DNA of 64,000 bases, from positions 27,112 to 91,111 of the forward strand of contig NZ_JABBNI010000020.1 of the NCBI RefSeq assembly GCF_012926525.1. Reading direction: 5' to 3'. Origin of the DNA: Clostridium muellerianum. Lineage in GTDB: Bacteria > Bacillota > Clostridia > Clostridiales > Clostridiaceae. Shown here piece after piece: positions 47,055 through 56,042 of the stretch. Numbering within the stretch: position 1 is the first letter of the stretch; the number at the start of each line of letters is the position of its first letter. The notes below the pieces were generated by a model, which worked only from the letters and a program-made list of their open reading frames with translations, searched no databases and had not been told where the DNA came from. The position numbers were made by a program, and so were the translations under genes.

Positions 47055-48938
47055 TTATTTTTCTTCTACCGGTTTCTTTAAAACACCAAGTAATACTGCT
47101 GTTATTAATGATCCAATTAATATTGCTAAAGCATATAGCCAAGGGTTTCCTTTAACTATAGGAATTACGAATATTCCACCATGAGGAGCTGGCAAGCCTA
47201 TATTAAACATCATAGTTAGAGCACCTGCAACTGCTGAACCTATAATTGCTGAAGGTAATACTCTAGCTGGATCTGCTGCTGCAAAAGGTATTGCTCCTTC
47301 TGTTATAAAGCTTAATCCCATTACATAACAAGTTTTTCCTGCATCCTTTTCTTGTCTTGTAAACTTATTTTTAAATATAGTAGTTGCAATAGCAATTCCA
47401 AGTGGTGGAACCATACCACCTGCCATAATAGCAGCATGTGGATAAAAATTGTTTGCACTTATCATTGCAAGACCAAAAGTATAAGCTGCTTTATTTACTG
47501 GACCACCCATGTCAACAGCCATCATTCCACCTAAAACTAAACCAAGCATAACTTTGTTTGCTGTACCCATAGAACTTAACCATGCTGCAAGTCCTGTATT
47601 AATTGCCTTAACAGGATTTGCCACAACAAGTAGCATTATTGCACCAGTAATAAATATTCCAAATAGAGGATATAAAAGCACTGGTTTTATACCTTCCAAA
47701 GACTGTGGAAATCCAGCAAATGCCTTCTTAAGAAATACTACTACATAACCACCAAGGAAACCGGCAATTAATCCACCTAAGAATCCAGCACCAGTAGTAT
47801 TTGCAAGTAATCCACCAACCATTGCTGGAGCAAATCCTGGTCTATCAGCTATACTCATACCTATAAATCCAGCAAGTACAGGTATCATTAGTGAGAATGC
47901 TCCGCCTCCTCCACCAATGTCCATTAACAATTTTGCTATTGGGCTAAATGCTGGATCTTTTGGATCAAAAGCTTTTATTCCAAACATAAAGGATATAGCA
48001 ATTAATATACCACCACCTACAACAAAAGGAAGCATATTTGAAACACCATTCATAAGATGTTTGTAAAATCCTGTTCTTTCATTTTTAGTAGGAGAACCTT
48101 CGTGACTTCCAGTATGATGATATACTGGAGCATCTCCATTTAATCCTCTATTTATAAGTTCTTTTGGTTTCTTTATTCCCTGTACTACAGGAACTTGAAT
48201 TACCTTTTTACCTTCAAATCTAGCCATTTCTACTTGCTTATCTGCAGCAACTATTATAGCATCTGCTCTTTCAATTTCATCTTCTGTTAATCTATTCTTT
48301 ACACCTGTAGAACCATTAGTTTCTACCTTAATGTCCACACCCATTTCCTTTGCTTTATTCTTTAAGGAATCTGCTGCCATATAAGTATGTGCTATGCCAG
48401 TTGGGCAAGCTGTTACTGCTAATATAAATCCTTTTGACTTAGCATGACTCTCTTCTTTTTGTGGTTCTTGTTCTTTTAAATATGCTTTTTCCTGATTATC
48501 AATTAAAGTTAAAATTTCGTCTTCTGATTTTGCTTCCATAAGTTTTTTTCTAAAATCTTCATTCATAAGCAAACTTGATAATCTAGATAAAGTATCTAGG
48601 TGATCATTATGTGCTCCTTCACTAGCTGCTATCATAAAGAATATATGTGCATCGCTTCCGTCTAAAGATTCATAGTCTATACCTTGTTTTGATCTTCCAA
48701 AACACAATGCTGGAACTTTGACTGCTGATGTCTTCGCATGAGGGATTGCTATACCGTCACCTATTCCTGTAGAAAATTGTTCTTCTCTTGCTAATATTGC
48801 TTTTTTATATTCTGCCTTATCATTTAGCTTTCCTGCTTTACTTAACTTATTTACTAATTCGTCAATTACTTCAGATTTTGTTTTAGAATTTAAGTTCAAA
48901 ATTATAGTATCTTTTTTTAATAACTCTGTTATTTTCAT
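47055..48938 (-). CDS. fruA: PTS fructose transporter, EIIABC
   Basis: Imports fructose and phosphorylates it to fructose 1-phosphate. Domains in order: EIIA (His in GIAIPHAKT, about 68), EIIB (Cys in AVTACPTGIAHTYMAADSLK, about 180) and EIIC with about ten membrane segments ending near the C-terminus. 627 residues, normal length for a complete fused transporter. ATG at 48938 follows GGGAGG. Third gene of fruR-fruK-fruA, separated from fruK by about 200 bases of structured spacer. Confidence 0.95.
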   Translation of the reverse strand: MKITELLKKDTIILNLNSKTKSEVIDELVNKLSKAGKLNDKAEYKKAILAREEQFSTGIGDGIAIPHAKTSAVKVPALCFGRSKQGIDYESLDGSDAHIFFMIAASEGAHNDHLDTLSRLSSLLMNEDFRKKLMEAKSEDEILTLIDNQEKAYLKEQEPQKEESHAKSKGFILAVTACPTGIAHTYMAADSLKNKAKEMGVDIKVETNGSTGVKNRLTEDEIERADAIIVAADKQVEMARFEGKKVIQVPVVQGIKKPKELINRGLNGDAPVYHHTGSHEGSPTKNERTGFYKHLMNGVSNMLPFVVGGGILIAISFMFGIKAFDPKDPAFSPIAKLLMDIGGGGGAFSLMIPVLAGFIGMSIADRPGFAPAMVGGLLANTTGAGFLGGLIAGFLGGYVVVFLKKAFAGFPQSLEGIKPVLLYPLFGIFITGAIMLLVVANPVKAINTGLAAWLSSMGTANKVMLGLVLGGMMAVDMGGPVNKAAYTFGLAMISANNFYPHAAIMAGGMVPPLGIAIATTIFKNKFTRQEKDAGKTCYVMGLSFITEGAIPFAAADPARVLPSAIIGSAVAGALTMMFNIGLPAPHGGIFVIPIVKGNPWLYALAILIGSLITAVLLGVLKKPVEEK

Positions 48939-49011
48939 ATTTTTTCCTCCCTTTTGTAATTTAAAGGTTTTCATCTTCAAGTTTTAAATAGTGTTTATAT
49001 TTTATTTAATG

Positions 49012-49142
49012 ATCAGATGAGTTAAATGTCTAAATGACATTTAACAATCTTGCCCAGGATCAAATGCCTAAGTGGCATTTAATGATCTTCTGATGCAATA
49101 AAAGTATTCCTCATAAGCAAGCACCACCTAATCTTAAGAACT
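49012..49142 (-). repeat. Structured intercistronic element between fruK and fruA
   Basis: On the minus strand: a 37-base block TTCTTAAGATTAGG...GAGGAATAC matching 43809-43845, then two similar hairpins (TTAAATGCC-N5-GGCATTT and TTAAATGTC-N5-GACATTTAA), enclosed by GCATCAGAAG and CATCTGATC. It may stabilise or process the fru mRNA, set different levels for fruK and fruA, or simply be an inserted repeat. Confidence 0.65.
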
Positions 49143-49145
49143 ATT

Positions 49146-50057
49146 TTATATTTTTGTTATATTTATTTCTTTCAGTAATGCTTCTACTTGCTGCTTTTTA
49201 CATAAGTCCATAGAAAATGCTGTAGCACTTCCTGATGCTGCTCCATATTTTAAAGCTTCAACTAAATTTAAGTTTTGAGAATAACCTGCTAAAAAACCTG
49301 CTATCATAGAATCTCCTGCACCTACTGAATTTTTTACAGTGCCCTTAGGTGCTGATGCTTGATATACACCTTCATTACATAAAAGTAATGCTCCTTTTGA
49401 CGCCATGGATATAATTATATTTTCTGCTCCCATATCTCTAAGCTTTTGCGCATACCTTATGATTTCTTCTGTAGTTTCAATTTCTACTCCGAATATTTCA
49501 CCCAATTCGTGATTATTGGGTTTTATTAAAAATGGTTTATATTTTAATGTTGAAGTTAATGCTTCTCCAGTAGTATCTACTATTACTTTAACCTTTTTAT
49601 TTAAACATATCTCTTGAATTAGTGAATATACGTTAGCTGGTAGTGACTTTTGTACATTACCTGCAAGTACTAAATAATCATCAGAGTTTAAAGCTTTTAC
49701 TTTTTCAAATAATCTATTTAAATCTTCTTCTTTTACGATAGGACCAGCTCCATTTATCTCTGTTTCCTCTTTAGATTTAAGCTTTACATTTATTCTTGTG
49801 TCCCCATTAACCTCTATAAAATCAGTGCAAACACCTTCATTTTGCAGTGAGTTTTTTATAAATTCACCTGTAAAACCTCCTATAAAACCTAAAGCCGTAT
49901 TCTTTATACCAAAATTATTTAAAACTCTTGATACGTTTATACCTTTTCCACCAGGATATTTGTTTTCACTAACCACTCTGTTTACTGCTGCTGGTTTAAA
50001 ATCATCTACTTTAATAACATAATCTATAGATGGATTAAAAGTTACTGTACATATCAT
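49146..50057 (-). CDS. fruK: 1-phosphofructokinase
   Basis: PfkB-family kinase converting fructose 1-phosphate to fructose 1,6-bisphosphate. N-terminal TVTFNPSIDYVIKVDDF, glycine pair PGGKGINVSRVL (about 37-48) and C-terminal anion hole/catalytic GTVKNSVGAGDSMIAGFLAGY (Asp about 252) are intact; 303 residues. Its ATG overlaps the fruR stop codon. With FruA it completes fructose entry into glycolysis. Confidence 0.95.
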   Translation of the reverse strand: MICTVTFNPSIDYVIKVDDFKPAAVNRVVSENKYPGGKGINVSRVLNNFGIKNTALGFIGGFTGEFIKNSLQNEGVCTDFIEVNGDTRINVKLKSKEETEINGAGPIVKEEDLNRLFEKVKALNSDDYLVLAGNVQKSLPANVYSLIQEICLNKKVKVIVDTTGEALTSTLKYKPFLIKPNNHELGEIFGVEIETTEEIIRYAQKLRDMGAENIIISMASKGALLLCNEGVYQASAPKGTVKNSVGAGDSMIAGFLAGYSQNLNLVEALKYGAASGSATAFSMDLCKKQQVEALLKEINITKI

Positions 50058-50806
50058 TTGTTATCTACCACCTTTATAATTGCTTTTTCACTATAATCTT
50101 CATAGTCTTCCATTCTAGAATTAGTAATAATCACAGCTTCATTTAAATCTCCTACTTTTACAAAGCTAACTTCTCCAAACTTGCTTTCATCAGCTAAAAC
50201 AAAAGTTTGTTTTGAATGTTTCATAGCATTTTCTTTTAGTATCGCTTCTTCTGAATCAGGTGTAGTATATCCACATTCTGTATGAATGCCATTAATGCCT
50301 AAAAAACATTTATCAAATCTAAATTTTTGAAGATTTTTTAAAGCATCTGATCCTACAACTGCTTTTGTGGTAACTTTAATTTTTCCACCTAGGATATAAG
50401 AATTTATATTTTGTTCTACAAGAGTATTTATATGCTTTAATCCATTAGTAACTATAATTATATTTTTCTTATCTATATACTGAATCATTTCAAATGTTGA
50501 TGTTCCTGCATCTAAGTAAATGCTGTCCCCTTCTTCTATAAGTGATGCAGCAAATCTAGCTATGCTTCTTTTTTCATTTACACTTTGAACTTCTTTTTCT
50601 TGATAACTAAGTTCAGTCAACCTTCCTTTAGGTAACGTTGCCCCTCCATGTATCCTCTTAAGTACATTAACCTTTTCAAGTAGAGTAAGATCACGTCTTA
50701 TTGTAGATTCTGATGTATTAGTTATTTCTACAAGCTCATTTATTTTTGCTATTCCTTTTTTCTCTAGAAATTCTAATATCAAATTATGTCTTTCTTCTGT
50801 AAGCAC
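50054..50806 (-). CDS. fruR: DeoR-family regulator of the fructose operon
   Basis: A 250-residue DeoR/GlpR regulator. N-terminal helix-turn-helix EERHNLILEFLEKKGIAKINELVEITNTSESTIRRDLTLLE and a sugar-phosphate sensor domain containing DAGTSTFEMIQYI and LADESKFGE. First gene of the operon; presumably represses fruR-fruK-fruA and is released by fructose 1-phosphate, as known for relatives. Confidence 0.92.
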   Translation of the reverse strand: MLTEERHNLILEFLEKKGIAKINELVEITNTSESTIRRDLTLLEKVNVLKRIHGGATLPKGRLTELSYQEKEVQSVNEKRSIARFAASLIEEGDSIYLDAGTSTFEMIQYIDKKNIIIVTNGLKHINTLVEQNINSYILGGKIKVTTKAVVGSDALKNLQKFRFDKCFLGINGIHTECGYTTPDSEEAILKENAMKHSKQTFVLADESKFGEVSFVKVGDLNEAVIITNSRMEDYEDYSEKAIIKVVDNK

Positions 50807-50838
50807 TTATTACCACCTTCTTTACTGCCTATGTAAAC

Positions 50839-50867
50839 ATTATAATATAGGAATTTTCAAAAAACAA
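50839..50867 (-). promoter_or_regulatory. Probable promoter of the fructose operon
   Basis: Minus-strand TTGTTT (plus 50862-50867), 17-base spacer, TATAAT (plus 50839-50844), about 30 bases before the start codon. The remainder of 50868-51076 shows nothing recognisable. Confidence 0.55.
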
Positions 50868-51076
50868 TCACTTTTTTTCAAAAATGCTCATGAATATTTT
50901 GGATTTCAGTCAAAATCAGTCACTATCAATTATTATGTATTGGTAATAGCTTTTTTTAGTTTAACTCATACACTGATATTATAATCAGAATTTTTTAACT
51001 AACATTAATCGATATGATAAATTCAATCTATATAAAAAAGAAATATACTTAATTTTGCTAATAAGGAGATGATTAT

Positions 51077-51457
51077 ATGTTTGATTACATCTTGCATGAT
51101 AACAAAGAAATTTTTAATTTCTCACCATTTTCACGCTGAGGTTATCAATGTAATTCACCTGTAGGTGGTACAATTGGAAACTTAATATCACCTTCCCCAA
51201 TCAGCGCACCCCCAAACTCTATTCCATCAAAATCTAGAGGCTATAATAATATTGATTTAACCGGAGTAAACATTAATGGAAATGCATTGAAAGGCCTTAT
51301 GTTTAAACCCATATATATGTGGCTTAGAGATGGTACAGAATTTTGGTGCTGGATTTCATATATATTTTCACCACATCTTGGTGGCTTTATGTGGGACGGT
51401 TTTAGATGGATAAATTTTGAAGTTGATTTAAGGAAAATAGATGTGTATTCAGATTGA
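51077..51457 (+). pseudogene. Small Clostridium-type protein interrupted by an in-frame TGA at codon 21
   Basis: After AAGGAG and a good spacing, an ATG opens a frame of 126 codons with a single TGA at 51137-51139, ending at TGA 51455-51457. The frame on both sides looks coding: NFSPFSR-(TGA)-GYQCNSPVGG, later LKGLMFKPIYMWLRDGTEFW and GGFMWDGFRWINFEVDLRKIDVYS. The C-terminal part resembles a small clostridial surface/spore-type family I recall only loosely. Either TGG (Trp) mutated to TGA, giving a pseudogene, or the TGA is read as selenocysteine (U-G-Y-Q-C). A weak hairpin CACC-TGTA-GGTG starts 16 bases after the TGA. I lean to nonsense mutation. Confidence 0.6.
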
Positions 51458-51689
51458 ATGAAACAATTTACATTTTAACTTGTATTTAATGATATATGAT
51501 GGCATTTCATCACTTTAAAGATTTTTACATCACGCAATGTCAATTATATTGTATTACTGGTAATTATATTATAAAATATAATCATCCTATACAAAACTTT
51601 TAAACATTTTTAATACAATATGATTTATACATGTAAGAAACTATAAATTTCATAGATATTGCACAAGTTAAGAATAAAGGAGTGATTTT

Positions 51690-52265
51690 ATGCCGTTACC
51701 ACAAGAAAACAAGAAATATACTTATGCTGATTATTTCACATGGCCTGATGAAGAAAGATGGGAAATTATTGATGGAATACCTTATATGCAAGCTGCACCA
51801 TCATGGCAACATCAATCAATATCATTAGAATTATCAAGGCAATTTGCAAATTATTTAATTAATAAATCTTGCAGGGTATTTACAGCTCCCTTTGATTTAA
51901 TAATTCCTGAAGAAAATAAAAAAGATGAAGATTGTGCAAATGTAGTTCAACCTGATCTTATAATTGTTTGTAACAAAGAAGGTTTAAAAGGCACAGGCTA
52001 TTATGGTGTACCTTCTTTAATTATTGAAATATCGTCCCCCTCTACTACAAGAAGAGATAAAGTTTTTAAATTTAATAAATATGAAAAAGCAGGTGTAAAA
52101 GAATACTGGATAGTTGAGCCAGAAGGCAAATTTATAAGTGTATTTGTTCTACAAGATAACATGAGATATGGAAGGCCTGAAACATATACTGAAGAAAACA
52201 AGATTAAGGTATCTATTTTTTCTGATCTTGAAATTGATTTGAACACAGTATTTGATTCTATTTAA
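51690..52265 (+). CDS. Uma2-family putative endonuclease (DUF820)
   Basis: A 191-residue protein with the restriction-endonuclease-like core of the Uma2 group: ERWEIIDGIPYMQAAPS at the start, CANVVQPDLIIVCNKE (catalytic Asp), PSLIIEISSPSTTRRDKVFKFNKYEKAGVKEYWIVEP (E-x-S...K). All family positions are kept. AAAGGAG precedes the ATG. Monocistronic with its own terminator. Biological role of these solitary genes is not known. Confidence 0.9.
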   Translation: MPLPQENKKYTYADYFTWPDEERWEIIDGIPYMQAAPSWQHQSISLELSRQFANYLINKSCRVFTAPFDLIIPEENKKDEDCANVVQPDLIIVCNKEGLKGTGYYGVPSLIIEISSPSTTRRDKVFKFNKYEKAGVKEYWIVEPEGKFISVFVLQDNMRYGRPETYTEENKIKVSIFSDLEIDLNTVFDSI

Positions 52266-52341
52266 ACAGCAATATAATAAATTGGCATTTCCATATTAGA
52301 AAATGAGGTTAATCTTATAATTTTCGAAATTTTCTTTAAGC

Positions 52342-52381
52342 AAAGTTCTTATCAAAACTTATTGCCATTGATAAGAACTTT
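52342..52381 (+). terminator. Terminator of the Uma2 gene
   Basis: AAAGTTCTTATCA pairs with TGATAAGAACTTT around 14 bases; TATTTTATTA follows. Repeat copy C begins 10 bases later. Confidence 0.85.
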
Positions 52382-52390
52382 ATTTTATTA

Positions 52391-52549
52391 AGGCATATGA
52401 AAGAAAATAGCAAGTCAAAGATGTTAGTATATTTTGCGATCGACAAGTAAACAGGTTCCGCTGATAGTTGTTCTATCAAAGGGTTCTATTGACGCAGTAT
52501 GACGCAAAATATACTAACATACTGACTTGTTATTTTTTTGAATATGCCT
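52391..52549. repeat. 159-bp palindromic dispersed repeat, copy C
   Basis: Terminal AGGCATATGAAAGAAAATAG with TATTTTTTTGAATATGCCT, inner GTTAGTATATTTTGCG with CGCAAAATATACTAAC (perfect), and a core almost identical to copy A (GGTTCCGCTGATAG, TTGTT, CTATCAAAGGGTTCT). Located after the Uma2 terminator. Confidence 0.88.
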
Positions 52550-52649
52550 AAGTAAAATTGTATTCTAATTCTATATGATTATTTCCTGCGTATTTATAAG
52601 TATTTTACTCTATAAAGACCTATGTTATCCACACATTTTCTGTCATACT

Positions 52650-53549
52650 TTAAATAACTTTTACCTTATTAATTAGCTTTCCTATTTTCTCAATGGAACA
52701 TTCTATTAAGTCACCATCTTTTAGCACCTTTATAGGTTCAAATCCCATTCCTACTCCACTTGGAGTACCAGTACATATAATGTCTCCTACCTTTAAAGTC
52801 ATTCCTTTGGATAAATCACTTATAATATACGGAATATCAAATATCAAATTTTTAGTATTTGAATTCTGTCTTAGTTCTCCATTAACACTGCATTTGATAT
52901 TTAACTCTACAGGAAATGGAATGTCTTTTTTATGTACTATGCAAGGTCCCATAGGACAAAAAGTATCTAAACTTTTTCCTTTAAACCACTGTTTATGCTT
53001 TCCTTGTAAATCTCTAGCAGATACATCATTAACTATGGTATATCCAAAAATATATTCTTCCGCATCCTCTTTTCTGATATTTACTCCGTCCTTTCCAATT
53101 ACAATTGCAAGTTCAACTTCATAATCTACTTGATTCGTCACTTCATAGGAAAATTTTATTTCATCTTCATGACCTATGGCTGGTGCTGCTATCTTTGTAA
53201 AATATATAGGTTCTTCAGGTATACCAGTACCTGCAATTCTAGTTATTTTTATTTCCTTTGCATGTTCAACATAATTTTTTCCAAGACACAAAACATTTCT
53301 CTTTGGATAAGGTATAGGTGCTTTTATCTTTACATCACTTAAAGATAAAAGTTTTAAATCTACTTTTTTCTTAATAACATTTTCTATCTTTTTCAGCATA
53401 TCTTCACTATATTTCTCTATTAGTTCAATCATACTTTGGGGCTTTTCCCATGACATACAATTTGCAATATCCTCTACAGATACTACCTTATCTCCTTTTA
53501 TAATTCCTACGCTTTCTTTTCTCCCAAACTCATATGTTATAAATTTCAC
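52650..53549 (-). CDS. Fumarylacetoacetate hydrolase (FAH) family protein
   Basis: A 299-residue FAH-fold enzyme. The C-terminal catalytic domain has LCLGKNYVEHAKEI, a metal-binding set in EPIYFTK...VDYEVELAIVIGK (Glu/Glu/Asp), GYTIVNDVSARDLQ and GDIICTGTPSGVG. Members act as acylpyruvate hydrolases, oxaloacetate decarboxylases or HpaG-type isomerases; the length fits the COG0179 type. No aromatic degradation genes are adjacent. Monocistronic. Confidence 0.9.
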   Translation of the reverse strand: MKFITYEFGRKESVGIIKGDKVVSVEDIANCMSWEKPQSMIELIEKYSEDMLKKIENVIKKKVDLKLLSLSDVKIKAPIPYPKRNVLCLGKNYVEHAKEIKITRIAGTGIPEEPIYFTKIAAPAIGHEDEIKFSYEVTNQVDYEVELAIVIGKDGVNIRKEDAEEYIFGYTIVNDVSARDLQGKHKQWFKGKSLDTFCPMGPCIVHKKDIPFPVELNIKCSVNGELRQNSNTKNLIFDIPYIISDLSKGMTLKVGDIICTGTPSGVGMGFEPIKVLKDGDLIECSIEKIGKLINKVKVI

Positions 53550-53755
53550 TATAATACCTCCTAATAATTTATTTAGTCTTCAAAAACCTAATTAAAGATT
53601 TTTTGTAGTATAGCAGAAAAAATCTTTAATAACTATTAGTCCTTCATTTTTAATTACTGAATTTAAATTGTTTATATTATTATAATAGTTTAAATAATAA
53701 TTTTCTGCAAACTTATAATTTTATTATTCGGAAAATAAAGAATAAAATATTTTTA

Positions 53756-53783
53756 TTGACAATATTTAAAATTATGTTACAAT
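53756..53783 (+). promoter_or_regulatory. Promoter of the tandem T-box leader
   Basis: TTGACA (53756-53761), 16-base spacer, TACAAT (53778-53783). Transcription would start near 53790, just before the first T-box. No second promoter is evident between the two T-boxes. Confidence 0.7.
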
Positions 53784-53799
53784 AATTTTAAACAATTTT

Positions 53800-53992
53800 A
53801 TAGGTCACTGTGATAAAGAGGAGTAGTATTAAGTTTCTTTTAAGAGAGGCTGCAATCTAAGTGTAAGTAGCTAAGAACTTATTGTGAATGGCGCTTTGGA
53901 GTGATAAATAATAAAGTAGGGCTTATGCCAAAAAGGGTGGAACCGCGGAAATGATTTTCGTCCCTTGAGGTATAGTCTTTTTTTATACAATT
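53800..53992 (+). promoter_or_regulatory. T-box leader 1, probably glycine-specific
   Basis: Stem I features: GATAAAGAGGAGTAGTA, AGAGAGG and the 3' side GTGAATGGCGCTTTGGAG. The T-box core AGGGTGGAACCGCGG is at 53934-53948, followed by TTTTCGTCCCTT. The candidate specifier is GGC (53890-53892), Gly, followed by a purine. The bulge UGGA would pair with a tRNA bearing U73, which fits tRNA-Gly but not tRNA-Trp (G73), so the overlapping TGG reading is disfavoured. A T-run follows at 53979-53985, but the terminator hairpin is not obvious. Confidence 0.85.
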
Positions 53993-54007
53993 CAAAATTT
54001 AATAATC

Positions 54008-54190
54008 TGCTGTGATAAAGAGGAGTAGTAATTATTTTCTTTAAAGAGAGGTTGTATTTGCTGTAAGCAACTAAGAATTTATTTATGAATGGAACTTTGG
54101 AGCAATATTCTATTGAAAGATGGACTTATGTCAAGAAGGGTGGAACCGCGGAAAATATTTTTCGTCCCTTTACTTGAATATAAGTCTTTT
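54008..54190 (+). promoter_or_regulatory. T-box leader 2, probably glycine-specific
   Basis: A second, similar leader: GATAAAGAGGAGTAGTA, AGAGAGG, then ATGAATGGAACTTTGGAG with candidate specifier GGA (54091-54093), Gly, followed by A. T-box core AGGGTGGAACCGCGG at 54137-54151 and TTTTTCGTCCCTT. The same UGGA bulge again suits U73. The two leaders therefore use different Gly codons in the same position. Confidence 0.85.
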
Positions 54191-54244
54191 CTATATATCA
54201 AAATATATATGTACCAAAATATAAAAATAGGAGTGGTGTTATTT

Positions 54245-54514
54245 ATGAAAGGTATTATTACTGTAGTTGGAAAAGATAAAGTAGGTATTATAGCAGGTAT
54301 AAGTAATGAACTTTTACATCTAAACATAAATATTTTGGATGTAACTCAAACTATTATGGAAGACTTCTTTACAATGATAATGTTAGTAGATCTATCTAAT
54401 TCTAATGTGTCTTTTGATAAAATTAAAGAAACTTTTTTATCAAAGGGAAAAGAATTAGGTGTAGATGTAAAAATTCAAAGAGAAGAAATTTTTAATTCAA
54501 TGCACACACTTTAG
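54245..54514 (+). CDS. ACT-domain protein (UPF0237)
   Basis: An 89-residue protein consisting of one ACT domain: [49 protein letters not shown] domains commonly bind amino acids; this family is related to the GcvR-type regulator of glycine cleavage. The ATG at 54245 follows GGAGTGGTG; the frame is open upstream into the T-box, without a start signal. It is 11 bases before the UPF0210 gene, and the pair is behind the glycine T-boxes, so it likely senses or responds to glycine supply. That role is inference. Confidence 0.9.
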   Translation: MKGIITVVGKDKVGIIAGISNELLHLNINILDVTQTIMEDFFTMIMLVDLSNSNVSFDKIKETFLSKGKELGVDVKIQREEIFNSMHTL

Positions 54515-54525
54515 GAGGAATTACA

Positions 54526-55881
54526 ATGAATATAAATAATGTATTAGAAACTATAAAAATGATAGAAGAAGAAAAATTAGATATTCGTACTATAACTATG
54601 GGAATATCACTTCTAGATTGTTGCGATTCTGATGGAGAAAAATCAAGAATTAAAATATATGATAAAATAACTAGATGTGCTGAAAACCTGGTAAGAGTAG
54701 GTAAACAAATAGAAAATGAATTTGGTATTCCTATTGTAAATAAAAGAGTTTCTGTAACCCCTATTTCAATAATTGCAGGTTGCTCTAGTGATACTGACTA
54801 TGTTAAATATGCTGAAACACTTGATAAAGCTGCTGCCACTTTAGGCATAGATTTTATTGGTGGTTTTTCAGCTTTGGTACATAAAGGCTATACTAAAGGC
54901 GATAGAATATTGATCCAGTCCATTCCTGAAGCTTTAAGTCATACAAAACTTGTATGTTCTTCTGTTAATGTTGGTTCTACTAGATGTGGAATAAATATGG
55001 ATGCCGTAAGGGAAATGGGAACTATAATCAAAAAAACTGCAGAACTTACAAAGGATTCACAAGGTTTAGGCTGTGCTAAACTAGTTGTATTTGCAAATGC
55101 TGTTGAAGATAATCCTTTTATGGCTGGTGCTTTTCATGGTGTAGGAGAAGCTGACACTATAATAAACGTTGGTGTAAGTGGACCTGGAGTTGTAAAAAGA
55201 GCTTTAGAAAAAGTAAAAGGACAAAGCTTTGATATTGTTGCCGATACTATAAAGAAAACCGCTTTCAAAATTACAAGAATGGGGCAACTAGTGGCAAAAG
55301 AAGCTTCTAGTAGACTAAATGTTCCTTTTGGTATTATAGATTTATCCCTAGCGCCAACTCCTGCAATTGGTGATAGTGTAGCTCATATACTTGAAGAGCT
55401 TGGACTTGAAAGTTGTGGAACTCATGGAACTACAGCAGCACTTGCTCTATTAAATGATGCTGTAAAAAAAGGCGGTGTAATGGCATGCAGTCATGTGGGA
55501 GGACTTAGTGGTGCTTTCATACCTGTTAGTGAAGATGCGGGTATGATAGATGCTGTAAATAACGGTTCTTTAAATATAGAGAAACTAGAAGCAATGACCT
55601 GTGTATGTTCTGTTGGCCTTGATATGATTGCTATCCCCGGAGATACTTCTGCATCAACTATTTCGGCTATAATCGCAGATGAAGCTGCTATAGGTGTTAT
55701 AAACAATAAAACAACTGCTGTAAGAGTTATTCCTGCTCCTGGTACAAAACTTGGGGATGTAGTTGAATTTGGCGGACTTTTAGGTCATGCTCCCGTTATG
55801 GCAGTAAATAAGTTTTCTAGCGAAGACTTTATAGCTAGAGGAGGAAGAATTCCAGCTCCTATCCACAGCTTTAAAAACTAG
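54526..55881 (+). CDS. UPF0210 (DUF711/PFL-family) protein
   Basis: A 451-residue protein of the conserved UPF0210 family, predicted to share the glycyl-radical/PFL-type barrel fold. It starts [32 protein letters not shown] and keeps the stretches [29 protein letters not shown] and [22 protein letters not shown]. It has several conserved Cys but no glycyl-radical C-terminal loop. AGGAGG precedes the ATG. Always seen next to the small ACT protein. Biochemical activity is not established; control by glycine T-boxes suggests a link to glycine metabolism. Confidence 0.92.
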   Translation: MNINNVLETIKMIEEEKLDIRTITMGISLLDCCDSDGEKSRIKIYDKITRCAENLVRVGKQIENEFGIPIVNKRVSVTPISIIAGCSSDTDYVKYAETLDKAAATLGIDFIGGFSALVHKGYTKGDRILIQSIPEALSHTKLVCSSVNVGSTRCGINMDAVREMGTIIKKTAELTKDSQGLGCAKLVVFANAVEDNPFMAGAFHGVGEADTIINVGVSGPGVVKRALEKVKGQSFDIVADTIKKTAFKITRMGQLVAKEASSRLNVPFGIIDLSLAPTPAIGDSVAHILEELGLESCGTHGTTAALALLNDAVKKGGVMACSHVGGLSGAFIPVSEDAGMIDAVNNGSLNIEKLEAMTCVCSVGLDMIAIPGDTSASTISAIIADEAAIGVINNKTTAVRVIPAPGTKLGDVVEFGGLLGHAPVMAVNKFSSEDFIARGGRIPAPIHSFKN

Positions 55882-56042
55882 AAATTTTATTAACCTTATT
55901 ACAATCTTTTGCATAGAATAAATTAAGTGTTATTTTGTTATAGTAAAAATTCACAATATAAAAATAATGTGACGCAAAGATTCAGTAGCAGTTTGTATTT
56001 TAATGTATTTTCAAACAACCTTTTGTCTTTTATAAAATCAGA

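Noticed and set aside
53889..53891. Tryptophan (TGG) specifier in the tandem T-boxes
   Set aside because: The T-box bulge UGGA needs a tRNA with U73. Bacterial tRNA-Trp has G73. The glycine frame GGC/GGA fits both the bulge and the following purine.
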